64,000 nucleotides of DNA, taken from positions 248,001-312,000 of the forward strand of contig JAWKKG010000005.1 of NCBI GenBank assembly GCA_041393395.1. The letters run 5' to 3'. This DNA comes from JAGQIB01 sp041393395 (GTDB lineage Bacteria; ARS69). This document shows positions 23,765 to 31,953 of this stretch, in pieces (the stretch's first letter is position 1; every line of letters starts with the position of its first letter). Under the pieces are notes generated by a model that ran no database searches, was not told the DNA's origin, and saw nothing but the letters and a program-made list of their open reading frames with translations. The position numbers and the translations under genes are program-made.

Positions 23765-25320
23765 CCGCGCTTCCGACGGCTCTTCGCGGCGCTGCGCTTG
23801 GCCGGCGCCTTCGCACGTTTCGCCGGAGCCTTCGCGCGCGAGCCGCGCGCGACCGGCCAGTCCGCGAGCGTGCGCGCGAACAGGCGCACGCCGAAACCGG
23901 TGGCACCGACGCGGGCGTCGCGGCGATCGCGTGCCACGTTGCCCATGTCGAGGTGGGCCCACGGCACGCCGTCCACGAACCGGTCGAGGAACGCCGCGCC
24001 CGCGATCGTGCCGCCGCCCTGCGCGCTCGTGTTCTTCACGTCGGCGCACGGGGAGTCCACGTCGCGTCGGTGCACGTCCCACAGGGGAAGCTGCCACACG
24101 CGCTCGCCGGTCTCGTCGCCGGCCTCGCGCACGCGACCGAGCACCTTGTCGTCGTTGCCGAGGAGGGCGGCCGCGTGGTCGCTGAGCGCCACGTGGGCCG
24201 CGCCGGTCAACGTCGCCGCGTCGAGGATCGCCTGCGGGCGATACTCGGTCACGGCGTAGTCCAGCGCATCGGCGAGCACGAGGCGACCTTCCGCATCCGT
24301 GTTCAGCACCTCGATCGTCTGGCCGCTGCGCGAGTCGATCACGTCCCCGGGGCGATACGAGGTACCGGAAACGGAGTTCTCCACCGCCGGCACGATCGCC
24401 ACCACGCGCTGGCGCACGCCGGCCTTTACCACCGCCCGCAGCGCGCCGAGCACGGAGCACGCGCCGCACTTGTCGAACTTCATCTCCACCATGCTCGCGG
24501 TGGGTTTGAGCGACAGGCCGCCCGTGTCGTACACGAGCCCCTTGCCCACGAGCGCGATCCAGTCGCCGCCGCCGCCATCGTACTCCACGGTCACGAACTG
24601 CGGCGGCCGGGCGGAGCCGGCGCCGACCGCGATCACCGCCTCCATCCGCTCGCGCACGAGCCCCTTCCCCGTGAGCACGCGGGACTTGAGGCCGAGCTCC
24701 TCGGCGAGCGCGACCGCGGCGCCCGCGAGCTCCGCCGGGCCGCACAGGTTCGCGGGCGTGTTCGCGAGCTCGCGACTCAGCAGCACGGACTCGCCGAGAT
24801 CCCGGCCGCGCTGGATGCCGGCCTTCACCTTGGCCAGGTCCCGTGCGTTCGCGGCCAGGAACACGAAACGGCCGGGCGAACGCGCGAGCGTCTTCGTCGC
24901 GCGCGTCCACTGGTAGATGCCCTGCAGCAGCCCATCGACGGCCGCCGCCACACCGTCCTCGAGATCCGGCGCCGCGAGATCGGACGAGACCAGCACCGCC
25001 ACCGAATCCGCACGCGAGAAGACGGAGTCGCGCGCGAGCGACGTGAAGTCGGCACGAATCTGCGCAGCGCGCGTGCCCGGCGCGACCGCGCTCAGCATCA
25101 CGCGGGGAAATCGCTCGAAGCCGCGCGCGTGCACGAGGATGCGCGCCCCCGGGCCCACGGCGAAGTCCCCGAGATCCACGGCGCGCTGCGCCGCGTCGGC
25201 CACGCCGTCGCCCCCGATCTCGAGACGGCGGTGGAGATCGGAAACGGAGGACACCGGGACGACCAGCACGTCGGCGCCGATCGACTCGTCGTTCTGGAGA
25301 TGAGCGAGAAACGCGGGCAT
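23761..25320 (-). CDS. pepA: Leucyl aminopeptidase (M17) with basic tail
   Basis: 519 residues. The C-terminal catalytic domain has the M17 signature NTDAEGRL (340-347), metal-binding VGKGLVYDTGG and KFDKCGACSVLGA. The N-terminal macro-like domain is present. A GGGAG ribosome site precedes the ATG at 25320. The last 25 residues form a Lys/Arg/Ala/Pro-rich tail with AKAPAKR repeated, like histone H1 or nucleic-acid-binding tails. PepA in E. coli also binds DNA, though not through such a tail. First gene of an overlapping chain running to tatC, 56 bp after trxB. Confidence 0.92.
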   Translation of the reverse strand: MPAFLAHLQNDESIGADVLVVPVSSVSDLHRRLEIGGDGVADAAQRAVDLGDFAVGPGARILVHARGFERFPRVMLSAVAPGTRAAQIRADFTSLARDSVFSRADSVAVLVSSDLAAPDLEDGVAAAVDGLLQGIYQWTRATKTLARSPGRFVFLAANARDLAKVKAGIQRGRDLGESVLLSRELANTPANLCGPAELAGAAVALAEELGLKSRVLTGKGLVRERMEAVIAVGAGSARPPQFVTVEYDGGGGDWIALVGKGLVYDTGGLSLKPTASMVEMKFDKCGACSVLGALRAVVKAGVRQRVVAIVPAVENSVSGTSYRPGDVIDSRSGQTIEVLNTDAEGRLVLADALDYAVTEYRPQAILDAATLTGAAHVALSDHAAALLGNDDKVLGRVREAGDETGERVWQLPLWDVHRRDVDSPCADVKNTSAQGGGTIAGAAFLDRFVDGVPWAHLDMGNVARDRRDARVGATGFGVRLFARTLADWPVARGSRAKAPAKRAKAPAKRSAAKSRRKRG

Positions 25321-25376
25321 GCGGTACTCCCGGAATGGAGGGGGCCGGAGGAACCGGCCGGATCAGTGGACGCCGA

Positions 25377-26312
25377 TCAGTGGTCGGCCTGTGCCTCGAG
25401 CCAGCGCTCCGCATCGATCGCGGCGCGGCAGCCGGTGCCCGCGGCCGTGATCGCCTGCCGGTAGACGTGGTCCGCGACGTCGCCGCACGCGAACAGCCCG
25501 GCCACGTTCGTCATCGTGCCGTCACCGTTCAGGTGGATGTAGCCGTTCTCGTCCAGATCCACCCTGCCGTTCACGAGCTGCGTGTTCGGCACGTGGCCGA
25601 TCGCGATGAACAGGCCCTTGATCGCGAGTTCGGACTTCGCGCCCGTCTTCGTGTCCTCGAGCGTCACGCCGCGCACGGTGCCGTCGTCGCCGGAGAGGAC
25701 CTCCGAGACGACCGAGTTCCAGTGGAAACGGATCTTCGGATTCGCCTGGGCGCGATCCTGCATGATCTTCGAAGCGCGCAGCTCCTCGCGCCGGTGGATC
25801 AGGTGCACCGTCGTCGCGAACTTCGTGAGGAAGTTCGCCTCCTCGAGCGCGGAGTCCCCGCCCCCGACGACCGCGATCTCCTCGCCACGGTAGAAGAATC
25901 CGTCGCAGGTCGCACACGTGGATACGCCCTTGCCGACGAGCTCGCGCTCGCGCGGGAGGCCGAGCATTCGGGGCGTGGCGCCGGTCGCGAGAATCAGGGC
26001 GTCGCAGGTGAGCGTGCCCTCGTCGAACTCGATCCGGAACGGACGCCGCGAGAGGTCGAGCGACTTCACGTCACCGCGCAGGAACTTCGTGCCGAAGCGC
26101 TCCGCCTGGGCCCGGAACTTCTGCATCAGCTCGGGTCCCATGATTCCATCCGGGAAGCCCGGAAAGTTCTCCACGTCGGTCGTGGTGGTGAGCTGACCGC
26201 CGGCCTGCATGCCCTCGATGACCACGGGCTCCAGGTTGGCGCGGGCGGTGTAGACCGCGGCGGTGAGACCGGCCGGGCCCGACCCGATGATCGCGACGTG
26301 TGCGTGCTCCAT
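25377..26312 (-). CDS. trxB: Thioredoxin reductase
   Basis: 311 residues, FAD/NADPH-dependent reductase of thioredoxin. The FAD site GSGPAGLTAAVYTARA (10-25), redox-active CATC (133-136), NADPH site VGGGDSALEEA and C-terminal FACGDVAD are all intact. The start at 26312 follows GAGGAGA and lies downstream of the promoter at 26343-26371. Likely first gene of the minus-strand run to tatC. Confidence 0.96.
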   Translation of the reverse strand: MEHAHVAIIGSGPAGLTAAVYTARANLEPVVIEGMQAGGQLTTTTDVENFPGFPDGIMGPELMQKFRAQAERFGTKFLRGDVKSLDLSRRPFRIEFDEGTLTCDALILATGATPRMLGLPRERELVGKGVSTCATCDGFFYRGEEIAVVGGGDSALEEANFLTKFATTVHLIHRREELRASKIMQDRAQANPKIRFHWNSVVSEVLSGDDGTVRGVTLEDTKTGAKSELAIKGLFIAIGHVPNTQLVNGRVDLDENGYIHLNGDGTMTNVAGLFACGDVADHVYRQAITAAGTGCRAAIDAERWLEAQADH

Positions 26313-26342
26313 GCTACTCTCCTCGGACGTCGGTTTGTCGGC

Positions 26343-26371
26343 AGGTTATCAGGGCCCGCCGCGAGCGGCAA
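26343..26371 (-). promoter_or_regulatory. Promoter of trxB
   Basis: On the minus strand TTGCCG (26371-26366), a 17-nt spacer and TAACCT (26348-26343), about 30 nt before the trxB ATG. Confidence 0.65.
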
Positions 26372-26573
26372 CGCGTTGTGCTGGATGGGATGCCACACCC
26401 GAGAAGGCGGATTCGCGGCCCCTCGAGCCGGTTTCGGCCTCTCGTCCGTTTCGCGGAGCGGGCCCCTCGCTCGAGGGCAACCGGGGCGTCCGGGGACGCG
26501 ATCGGAGATCGGCCCGGGTCCGGCGCCGCCGGGTCGGCGGGACGGGAGCCCACGAGCCGAAGGAGCGAGGCGA

Positions 26574-27152
26574 ATGACGGAAGACGAGACGTCGCCGGAC
26601 GAGCCGGGCCTCTCTCGGGAAATGCTCCCCCTCGTGTACGACGAGCTCCGACGCCTCGCCGCGCGACGCATGTCGCGTCTCCCGCCCGGGAACACGCTGC
26701 AACCCACCGCCCTCGTGCACGAGGCGTACCTCCGACTCGCACGCTCGGACCAGGAGTCCCCACGGTGGAACAGCCGCGGGCACTTCGTCGCGGCGGCCGT
26801 GACCGCGATGCACCAGATCCTCGTGGATCAGGTCCGGCGCAAGAAGAGCCTGAAGCGCGGCGGCGATCGGGTCCGCGTGGAGATCGATGCGGCGGAGATC
26901 CCGATCTCGATGCCCTCCGTGGACCTGATCGACTTCCACGACGCGCTGGAGCGTTTGCGTCTGCGCGACGAGCGCAAGGCGCGGATCGTGTTGCTGCGCG
27001 TGTTCGGGGGGCTGGACCGGCAGGAGGTCGCCGACGTCCTGGAGATCTCGCGCCGCACCGTGGATCGCGAGTGGCGCTACCTCGTGGCCTGGTTCCACCG
27101 CGAGCTGGCGGACGAGCCGGCGGCGGGAAGCGATCCGGAGAGTCCTGCCTAG
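26574..27152 (+). CDS. ECF-type sigma factor (TIGR02999-like)
   Basis: 192 residues. Region 2 reads LPLVYDELRRLAARRM...TLQPTALVHEAYLRLA, then HFVAAAVTAMHQILVDQVRRKKSLKRGG, the form typical of the ECF subgroup that is often paired with Ser/Thr kinases. Region 4 (GLDRQEVADVLEISRRTVDREWRYL) is a normal helix-turn-helix. The ATG at 26574 follows AAGGAG. No anti-sigma or kinase gene is adjacent: trxB diverges and a ferredoxin gene converges. The 260-bp gap to trxB holds the trxB promoter and nothing else I can name. Confidence 0.88.
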   Translation: MTEDETSPDEPGLSREMLPLVYDELRRLAARRMSRLPPGNTLQPTALVHEAYLRLARSDQESPRWNSRGHFVAAAVTAMHQILVDQVRRKKSLKRGGDRVRVEIDAAEIPISMPSVDLIDFHDALERLRLRDERKARIVLLRVFGGLDRQEVADVLEISRRTVDREWRYLVAWFHRELADEPAAGSDPESPA

Positions 27153-27191
27153 CGTGACTTCGACGACTGACGCCGGCGCGTCACGCGGCCG

Positions 27192-27461
27192 TCAGTCCTC
27201 GCCGCCCTCACCCTCACCCTCACCCTCACCCTCGCCGTCGTTGCCGATCGCCTCCACCGGGCAGGACTCGAGCGCTTCCTCGCACTGCTTCTGTTCGTCC
27301 TCGCTCTCCGGCTGCTTGTAGACGTAGGAGTGGCCCTCGTCCTCGTTGCGCTCGAAGTTCTCGGGCGCGACCTCGCGGCACAGATCGCAGTCGATGCACT
27401 CGCGATCGACGTAGAACGGCCCCGACTTGTTGTCCGGCAAGCGATTCGCCTTCTCGGCCAC
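27192..27461 (-). CDS. Single-cluster 4Fe-4S ferredoxin with Gly-Glu tail
   Basis: 89 residues. C22, C25 and C28 (CIDCDLC) plus C67 (ESCPVEAI) form one 4Fe-4S cluster; the N-terminal part YVDRECIDCDLCREVAPENF is typical of small acidic ferredoxins. The last dozen residues alternate Gly and Glu, encoded by a 6-bp tandem repeat. The GTG at 27461 follows GGAGGAGGGG. Downstream of the PHP gene by 25 bp on the same strand, so probably cotranscribed. Confidence 0.88.
   Translation of the reverse strand: MAEKANRLPDNKSGPFYVDRECIDCDLCREVAPENFERNEDEGHSYVYKQPESEDEQKQCEEALESCPVEAIGNDGEGEGEGEGEGGED
27205..27234. repeat. Hexanucleotide tandem repeat (5 units) in the ferredoxin tail
   Basis: Four CCCTCA units and one CCCTCG unit in a row encode Gly-Glu dipeptides on the minus strand. 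Copy-number change would lengthen or shorten the acidic tail by two residues per unit without a frameshift. Confidence 0.85.
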
Positions 27462-27486
27462 GTCCCCTCCTCCTGGACTGCGAGCC

Positions 27487-28338
27487 CTAGACCGCGAGCT
27501 CGGCGCGCCCGACAGCCGCGCGACGTTCGTTGATGCGCTCGAGCAACGCGCCCCACCATTCCTCGGAGATCGCCACCGTGCCCACGGACACGCCCCCGAG
27601 GCGCGGACCGTGGAAATCGCTGCCGCCCGTGCGCACGAGACCGTGCCCGAGCGCATACTCGTCGAACGCGGCCTCCGAGCGATCGCCGTGCAGCGGGTGC
27701 TTGACCTCCACGCCGTCGAGGCCGGCTTCCACCAGCGGATCGAGCGTCTCCGGCCCGCCTACGATTCCCGGGTGCGCCGCAACGGCCACCCCGCCCGCCT
27801 CATGCAGAACGCGGATCGCTTCCCGGGGTTCCACCCGGCGCTTCTCGACGCAGGCGGGCTTGCCGTCGCCCAGCCAGACGTCGAACGCCTCGCGGATCGT
27901 GCGCACGTGCCGCGCCCTCACGAGCGCGCGCGCCACGTGCGGTCGGCCCGGCGCCGCATCTCCGGCCTCCGCGAGCACCGCGTCCAGCTCCACCGGCACC
28001 CCGAGCGCGGCGAGACGCTCACAGATCCGCTCCGCGCGCACGAAGCGATCCGCCTGCGCCCCCTCGTTCAGGATCCGCAGCGACTCCGCCGACGGGTCGA
28101 ATCCGTATCCGAGCACGTGGCGATCCGTCCCGTCGAACGTGGAGAGCTCCACGCCGGAGAGGACGCGGATGCCGAAGTCGGCGCCGGCCTCGATCGCCTC
28201 CGGCAGACCGCCGGTCTGATCGTGATCGGTGATCGCGATGCACGAGACGCGCGCGATCGCCGCCTCCCGCACGACCTTGCGTGGCGTCCACTCTCCATCG
28301 GAGTGTTTCGTGTGCAGATGAAGATCGGCGTAGCTCAA
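27487..28338 (-). CDS. PHP-domain phosphoesterase
   Basis: 283 residues of the PHP family close to E. coli YciV/RNase AM (3',5'-nucleoside bisphosphate phosphatase). Metal-binding motifs in order: DLHLHTKHSDG (6-16), AITDHDQTGG, GVELST, VAAHPGIVGG and GGSDFHGP. The TTG start at 28338 gives the canonical N-terminus directly before DLHLHT. It heads a two-gene unit with the ferredoxin gene and is driven by the promoter at 28429-28457. Confidence 0.87.
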   Translation of the reverse strand: MSYADLHLHTKHSDGEWTPRKVVREAAIARVSCIAITDHDQTGGLPEAIEAGADFGIRVLSGVELSTFDGTDRHVLGYGFDPSAESLRILNEGAQADRFVRAERICERLAALGVPVELDAVLAEAGDAAPGRPHVARALVRARHVRTIREAFDVWLGDGKPACVEKRRVEPREAIRVLHEAGGVAVAAHPGIVGGPETLDPLVEAGLDGVEVKHPLHGDRSEAAFDEYALGHGLVRTGGSDFHGPRLGGVSVGTVAISEEWWGALLERINERRAAVGRAELAV

Positions 28339-28428
28339 CGGACCTCGTCCGGCTGAGGGTGCTGCCGGGGTGCGACCTCCGGCCCCGGGACGGCGCCGGC
28401 CCGTGCCGATCGCGATCCGTGCTCCCGG

Positions 28429-28457
28429 ACGTTACGCAGTTCCCGCCCGCTTGAGAA
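28429..28457 (-). promoter_or_regulatory. Promoter of the PHP-ferredoxin unit
   Basis: On the minus strand TTCTCA (28457-28452), 17-nt spacer, TAACGT (28434-28429). It diverges from the plus-strand promoter at 28505-28534 within the 272-bp gap. Confidence 0.5.
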
Positions 28458-28504
28458 GTCCGCACGGCGGCGGAAGCGGAGTCCGGAGTCGGCTACCGGG
28501 CGGC

Positions 28505-28534
28505 TTGCCGGGCACGCCGACCGGTTTCTATACT
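28505..28534 (+). promoter_or_regulatory. Promoter of the DUF1858-arginase unit
   Basis: TTGCCG (28505-28510), 18-nt spacer, TATACT (28529-28534), one of the closest -10 matches to TATAAT in the window. The leader would be about 70 nt. Confidence 0.65.
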
Positions 28535-28610
28535 CGGGCGTTCGTGCCGCCGCTCGTCCTCGTGGCGGGCCGGCTGGGATCCACCCTCGCCACCCCTGGG
28601 GAGCCAACGC

Positions 28611-29096
28611 TTGGACTTCATGATCGGCGTCGTGACCGGCGCGCTCGCGGTCTGGATCTGGTTCAGCGCGCGCAAGATGGCGCGTCTCTCCGCGCAGATC
28701 GGCGAGGCCGAGTCCCGACTCGCCCGCCGGGTGTACACGCTGCAGGGTCGCATGGCGGAGCTGTCGGCCACCGTGCACGAGCTCGACTTCGAACGTCGGC
28801 GTTCGCGCGGCCTCATCCGCTTCGCGCCCGACATGCGCCTCGAGGACGCGTTCGACGTGCACCCGCGCGTCCGCGAGGTCTTCGCGGCGTTCGGTGTGGG
28901 CGGCGGTGGCTGCTCGGGCGGCAGCGTCGACGAGAGCCGCACGATCGCCGACGTCTGCCGCGACTCCTCGCTGGACTCGCGCTCGGTGCTCGCCGCCCTC
29001 GACCGTTTCGTGCGCGATCCGGACGGTCCGATCGAGGCGAAGGCAGCCTCCGCGCGGATCCACCAGATTCGCACGCTCCCGCCCTCCCGCAACTGA
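28611..29096 (+). CDS. Membrane-anchored coiled-coil protein with DUF1858-like domain
   Basis: 161 residues. A single N-terminal helix (FMIGVVTGALAVWIWFSA) is followed by a coiled coil (about 22-65, MARLSAQIGEAESRL...). A C-terminal domain resembles DUF1858: MRLEDAFDVHPRVREVFAAFGV, a Gly/Cys stretch GGGGCSGGSV, then TIADVCRDSSLDSRSVLAALDRF. DUF1858 usually carries CxxC; here only one Cys is in the loop and another follows in ADVC. TTG at 28611 is chosen for the GGGAG 7 nt upstream. Six bases separate it from the arginase-family gene. Function unknown; a membrane-bound redox or cluster-binding role is conjecture. Confidence 0.6.
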   Translation: MDFMIGVVTGALAVWIWFSARKMARLSAQIGEAESRLARRVYTLQGRMAELSATVHELDFERRRSRGLIRFAPDMRLEDAFDVHPRVREVFAAFGVGGGGCSGGSVDESRTIADVCRDSSLDSRSVLAALDRFVRDPDGPIEAKAASARIHQIRTLPPSRN

Positions 29097-29102
29097 TCGC
29101 CC

Positions 29103-30035
29103 TTGCCGCGCCGACGCCTCGTCGTTCTCGACGCGCCCACGAACCTCGGGCTGCGGCCACCGGCGCCGGGCGCCGTCCCCGGATGCTACAAGGCGCCCTG
29201 GGCGCTTCGCGATCGGGGGCTGCTCCGCGATCTCCGGGCCGAGGACGGCGGCGCAATCGTGCCGGGACGTTACCTCGCGGCGTGGAAGGCGGGCGACGGC
29301 GTGCGGAACGCGGACGCGATCGCGCGCTACTCGCGTGAGCTCGCCGACCGCGTGGAGTCGATCCTCGCGCGCCGACGTTTCCCGCTCGTACTCGGCGGCG
29401 ACTGCAGCGTGTTGCTCGGCAACCTGCTCGCGCTGCGGCGGCGCGGACGCTACGGGCTCGTGTTCCTCGATGCACACTCCGACTTCCGTCATCTCGGCAA
29501 CTCGCCGGCGGTCGGAGCGGCGGCGGGCGAGGATCTCGCGCTCGTCACCGGGCGCGGCGACGAGCGGCTCGTGAACCTGGAAGGCCTGGGCCCCTCGGTC
29601 GATCCGCGCGACGTCGCGGTGGTCGGCGTCCGTCCGGAAGACGAATGTCTGGGCGAGCTCGGGGAGCTCGGGATGTGCGTGATCCCGAGCGATCGCCTCG
29701 CGAGGATCGGGTCGACGCGCGCGGCCGCCGCCGCCCTCGCCGCGGTGACGAACGGGACGCGGGGCTTCTGGGTCCATCTCGACGCGGACGTGGTGGATGC
29801 GGCCGAGATGCCGGCCGTCGACTGTCCGGAGACCGGAGGCCCCTCGTTCCGCGCGCTCGGCAATCTGCTGCGCCGACTCGTGGACGCGCCGGGATGCGTG
29901 GGCCTCGAAGTCACGATCTACGATCCGGACGAGGATCCGGACGGCCGCGCGGGCGACCGGCTCGCGAAGTGCCTGCGGGAGTCGCTCAGTTGTGACCGGG
30001 ACGGTCCGGGCGGAGGTCGTCGTACCGGAGCATGA
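29103..30035 (+). CDS. Arginase/agmatinase-family ureohydrolase
   Basis: 310 residues, binuclear manganese hydrolase family. Metal motifs are present: LVLGGDCSVLLG, FLDAHSDF and HLDADVVD. Members cleave guanidino compounds (arginine, agmatine, formiminoglutamate and others), and substrate specificity is not readable here. The TTG at 29103 is the only sensible early start and lacks a clear ribosome site, fitting coupling to the gene 6 bp upstream. Its 3' end overlaps the convergent LON-domain gene by 50 bp. Confidence 0.85.
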   Translation: MPRRRLVVLDAPTNLGLRPPAPGAVPGCYKAPWALRDRGLLRDLRAEDGGAIVPGRYLAAWKAGDGVRNADAIARYSRELADRVESILARRRFPLVLGGDCSVLLGNLLALRRRGRYGLVFLDAHSDFRHLGNSPAVGAAAGEDLALVTGRGDERLVNLEGLGPSVDPRDVAVVGVRPEDECLGELGELGMCVIPSDRLARIGSTRAAAAALAAVTNGTRGFWVHLDADVVDAAEMPAVDCPETGGPSFRALGNLLRRLVDAPGCVGLEVTIYDPDEDPDGRAGDRLAKCLRESLSCDRDGPGGGRRTGA

Positions 30036-30672
30036 CCCGGTGCCGCAACTCGCGCCCCGCGGCGAGCTGGCACAGCGTGCTGCGGATCGCCTGCCAGCGC
30101 TGCAGCGCGCCGCCGACCCGGAGCCACTCGAGCTTCTTCTCCCGGTCGACCGGCAAGTGCATCGCGAGCATGTGCATGAGCTCGAGGCCGCCGTCCTCCT
30201 CCGGGTCGTTCACGAGGCAGGACTCGAGCCGCGCCATCGCGCCCGGGCAGGCGCGATCGAGCAGCGTGCGGATCTCGTTCAACCGCTCGTCCGCGGCGGC
30301 GCCGGACGCGAAACCCGGGCAGTCCGGCTCGGGCGTCACGCGCGCGCGACGGAACGGCGCCTCGGTGACGAACTCGTCGAGGTGCACGACGCGTTCTCCC
30401 TTGAGGATGATGTCCGAGCAGCCGTCCTCGAGTTTCACGTGATCGACGATCCGGCCGGCGCACGCCCACTCGTAGACGGGCGGACACGCGTGGTACTCGG
30501 CCTCCCACCCCGGCTTCAGGAGCGCGACGACGAAGCGACCCGTCGTCTTCAGGGCGTCCTCCAGGAGCGCGCGGTAGCGCGGCTCGAACACGTGCAGGGG
30601 TTGGTGCACCTGCGGAAAGAGGACCACGTGCGGGAGCGGAAACACGCCGAGGGTATCGGGGTAGTCTGCCAA
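29986..30672 (-). CDS. Stand-alone LON substrate-binding domain protein
   Basis: 228 residues consisting of a Lon N-terminal (PUA-like) domain without ATPase or protease parts. The family start TLGVFPLPHVVLFPQVHQPLHVFEPRYRAL follows directly after the TTG at 30672, which has GGAGG six bases upstream; the longer open frame extends into the promoter. An all-helical C-terminal half follows. Such proteins (YcaR/LonB-like peptidase S16 domain proteins) are common but unassigned. Divergent from queG and convergent with the arginase gene. Confidence 0.82.
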   Translation of the reverse strand: MADYPDTLGVFPLPHVVLFPQVHQPLHVFEPRYRALLEDALKTTGRFVVALLKPGWEAEYHACPPVYEWACAGRIVDHVKLEDGCSDIILKGERVVHLDEFVTEAPFRRARVTPEPDCPGFASGAAADERLNEIRTLLDRACPGAMARLESCLVNDPEEDGGLELMHMLAMHLPVDREKKLEWLRVGGALQRWQAIRSTLCQLAAGRELRHRVMLRYDDLRPDRPGHN

Positions 30673-30704
30673 GTCGTTCCTCCCGCGCGGATCGCGCACG
30701 GAAC

Positions 30705-30734
30705 AACCTACCGTGGGGGCCTCCCGGCGACCAA
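30705..30734 (-). promoter_or_regulatory. Promoter of the LON-domain gene
   Basis: On the minus strand TTGGTC (30734-30729), 18-nt spacer, TAGGTT (30710-30705). Confidence 0.5.
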
Positions 30735-30752
30735 CCCCGGCCAAGAACGCGG

Positions 30753-30758
30753 TAGGAT
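30753..30758 (+). promoter_or_regulatory. -10 element placing queG on a leaderless mRNA
   Basis: TAGGAT ends exactly 6 nt before the queG ATG at 30765, so the predicted transcription start is the A of ATG. No good -35 is seen and no Shine-Dalgarno sequence precedes the ATG. Confidence 0.45.
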
Positions 30759-30764
30759 GCCCCG

Positions 30765-31886
30765 ATGGACGCTTCTGAGGTTCGCCGCCGGCTCCGCGAC
30801 CGGGCCCTCGAGCTCGGCTTCGATCGGGTGGCCTTCGTGGCGGCCGGGCCGGCCCGCGACGCCGCCCGCCTGGACACCTGGCTCGCGGACGGCCTCCACG
30901 CCGACCTGCACTGGATGGCGCGCGCGCCGGAGGTGCGGGCCGACCCGCGACGTCTCCTGCCCGGCGCCCGCTCCGTGGTCAGTCTGCTGACGTTCTATCA
31001 CACGACGCCGGCGCCCCCCGACGATCGCTGGGTCGGGCGCGTCTCCCGCTACGCCTGGGGGCGCGACTATCACCGGGTCCTGGAACGTCGCCTCCGGAAG
31101 CTCGTTCGGTTCGCCGGCGAGCTGGCGCCCGGAGCCCGGACCCTGCCGGGTGTGGACTACCGGCCGATCCTCGAGAAGGAGTGGGCGGAGCGCGCGGGGA
31201 TCGGCTGGATCGGCAAGCACACGAACCTGATCACGCAGGACGCGGGATCGTGGTTCTTCCTCTCCGAGCTCGTCACCGAGCTCGACGTCGCGGAGCCGGA
31301 GGTCGAACCGAAGGAGCGCTGCGGGCGGTGCACCGCGTGCCTGGAGGCGTGCCCGACCGGCGCGATCGTCGCGCCGTTCCGCGTGGACGCGCGACGTTGC
31401 ATCTCGTGGCTCACGATCGAGAACCGGGGCCCGATTCCCGCGGAGCTGCGGCCGCTCGTGGGCGAGTGGATCTTCGGCTGTGACATCTGCCAGGACGTGT
31501 GCCCGTGGAACCGCTTCGCGAAGCCGGTCGACGATCCGGCCTTCGCGCTCGATCGCCGCCGATTCGACTCCGACCTCACGGACTTTCTCACGCTCGATCG
31601 CGCGGCATTCGAGGCGCGCTTCGAGGGCAGCCCGGTGCGTCGCGCGGGCCGGGACGGCTTCCTCCGGAACGTCTGCGTCGCGCTCGGCAATCGCCGGCGG
31701 CCGACGGACCTCGGGCCGCTCCTCGGCGCGCTGGCCGACGCGTCGCCGCTGGTGCGCGCTCACGCGGCGTGGGCGATCGGACGCCTCGGCGGCGACGACG
31801 CGATCGACGCTCTCGAGGCGAGGCGCGCGGTGGAGACCGACCCCGCCGTCGCCCTCGAGATCGAACGGGCGATCGACGCCGCCTGA
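30765..31886 (+). CDS. queG: Epoxyqueuosine reductase QueG
   Basis: 373 residues. A cobalamin-dependent iron-sulfur enzyme that converts epoxyqueuosine to queuosine in tRNA. Two 4Fe-4S motifs are clear: CGRCTACLEACPTGAI and CDICQDVCPWN. The N-terminal catalytic region has WMARAPEVRADPRRLLPGARSVV and the conserved GWIGKHTNLI. The last third holds HEAT-like repeats (LGPLLGALADASPLVRAHAAWAIG). Its B12 dependence fits the B12-dependent NrdJ next door, with which it converges. Confidence 0.95.
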   Translation: MDASEVRRRLRDRALELGFDRVAFVAAGPARDAARLDTWLADGLHADLHWMARAPEVRADPRRLLPGARSVVSLLTFYHTTPAPPDDRWVGRVSRYAWGRDYHRVLERRLRKLVRFAGELAPGARTLPGVDYRPILEKEWAERAGIGWIGKHTNLITQDAGSWFFLSELVTELDVAEPEVEPKERCGRCTACLEACPTGAIVAPFRVDARRCISWLTIENRGPIPAELRPLVGEWIFGCDICQDVCPWNRFAKPVDDPAFALDRRRFDSDLTDFLTLDRAAFEARFEGSPVRRAGRDGFLRNVCVALGNRRRPTDLGPLLGALADASPLVRAHAAWAIGRLGGDDAIDALEARRAVETDPAVALEIERAIDAA

Positions 31887-31898
31887 GCGCAGAAAAAA

Positions 31899-31926
31899 GG
31901 GGACGGAGCGTTTCCGCTCCGCCCCC
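31899..31926 (-). terminator. Intrinsic terminator of nrdJ
   Basis: On the minus strand GGGG-CGGAGCG and CGCTCCG-CCCC form a stem with one mismatch and a GAAA tetraloop, followed immediately by six T residues (31898-31893). It lies 28 bp past the nrdJ stop. On the plus strand it also follows queG but lacks a T-run. Confidence 0.9.
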
Positions 31927-31953
31927 GGGCTCGTCGAGGTTCGCGAGGTACCC

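Noticed and set aside
27164..27198. Inverted repeat between the ECF sigma and ferredoxin genes as a terminator
   Set aside because: The stem (GACTGACG with CGTCAGTC) has a bulge, a long loop and no T-run, and overlaps the ferredoxin stop; too weak to call.
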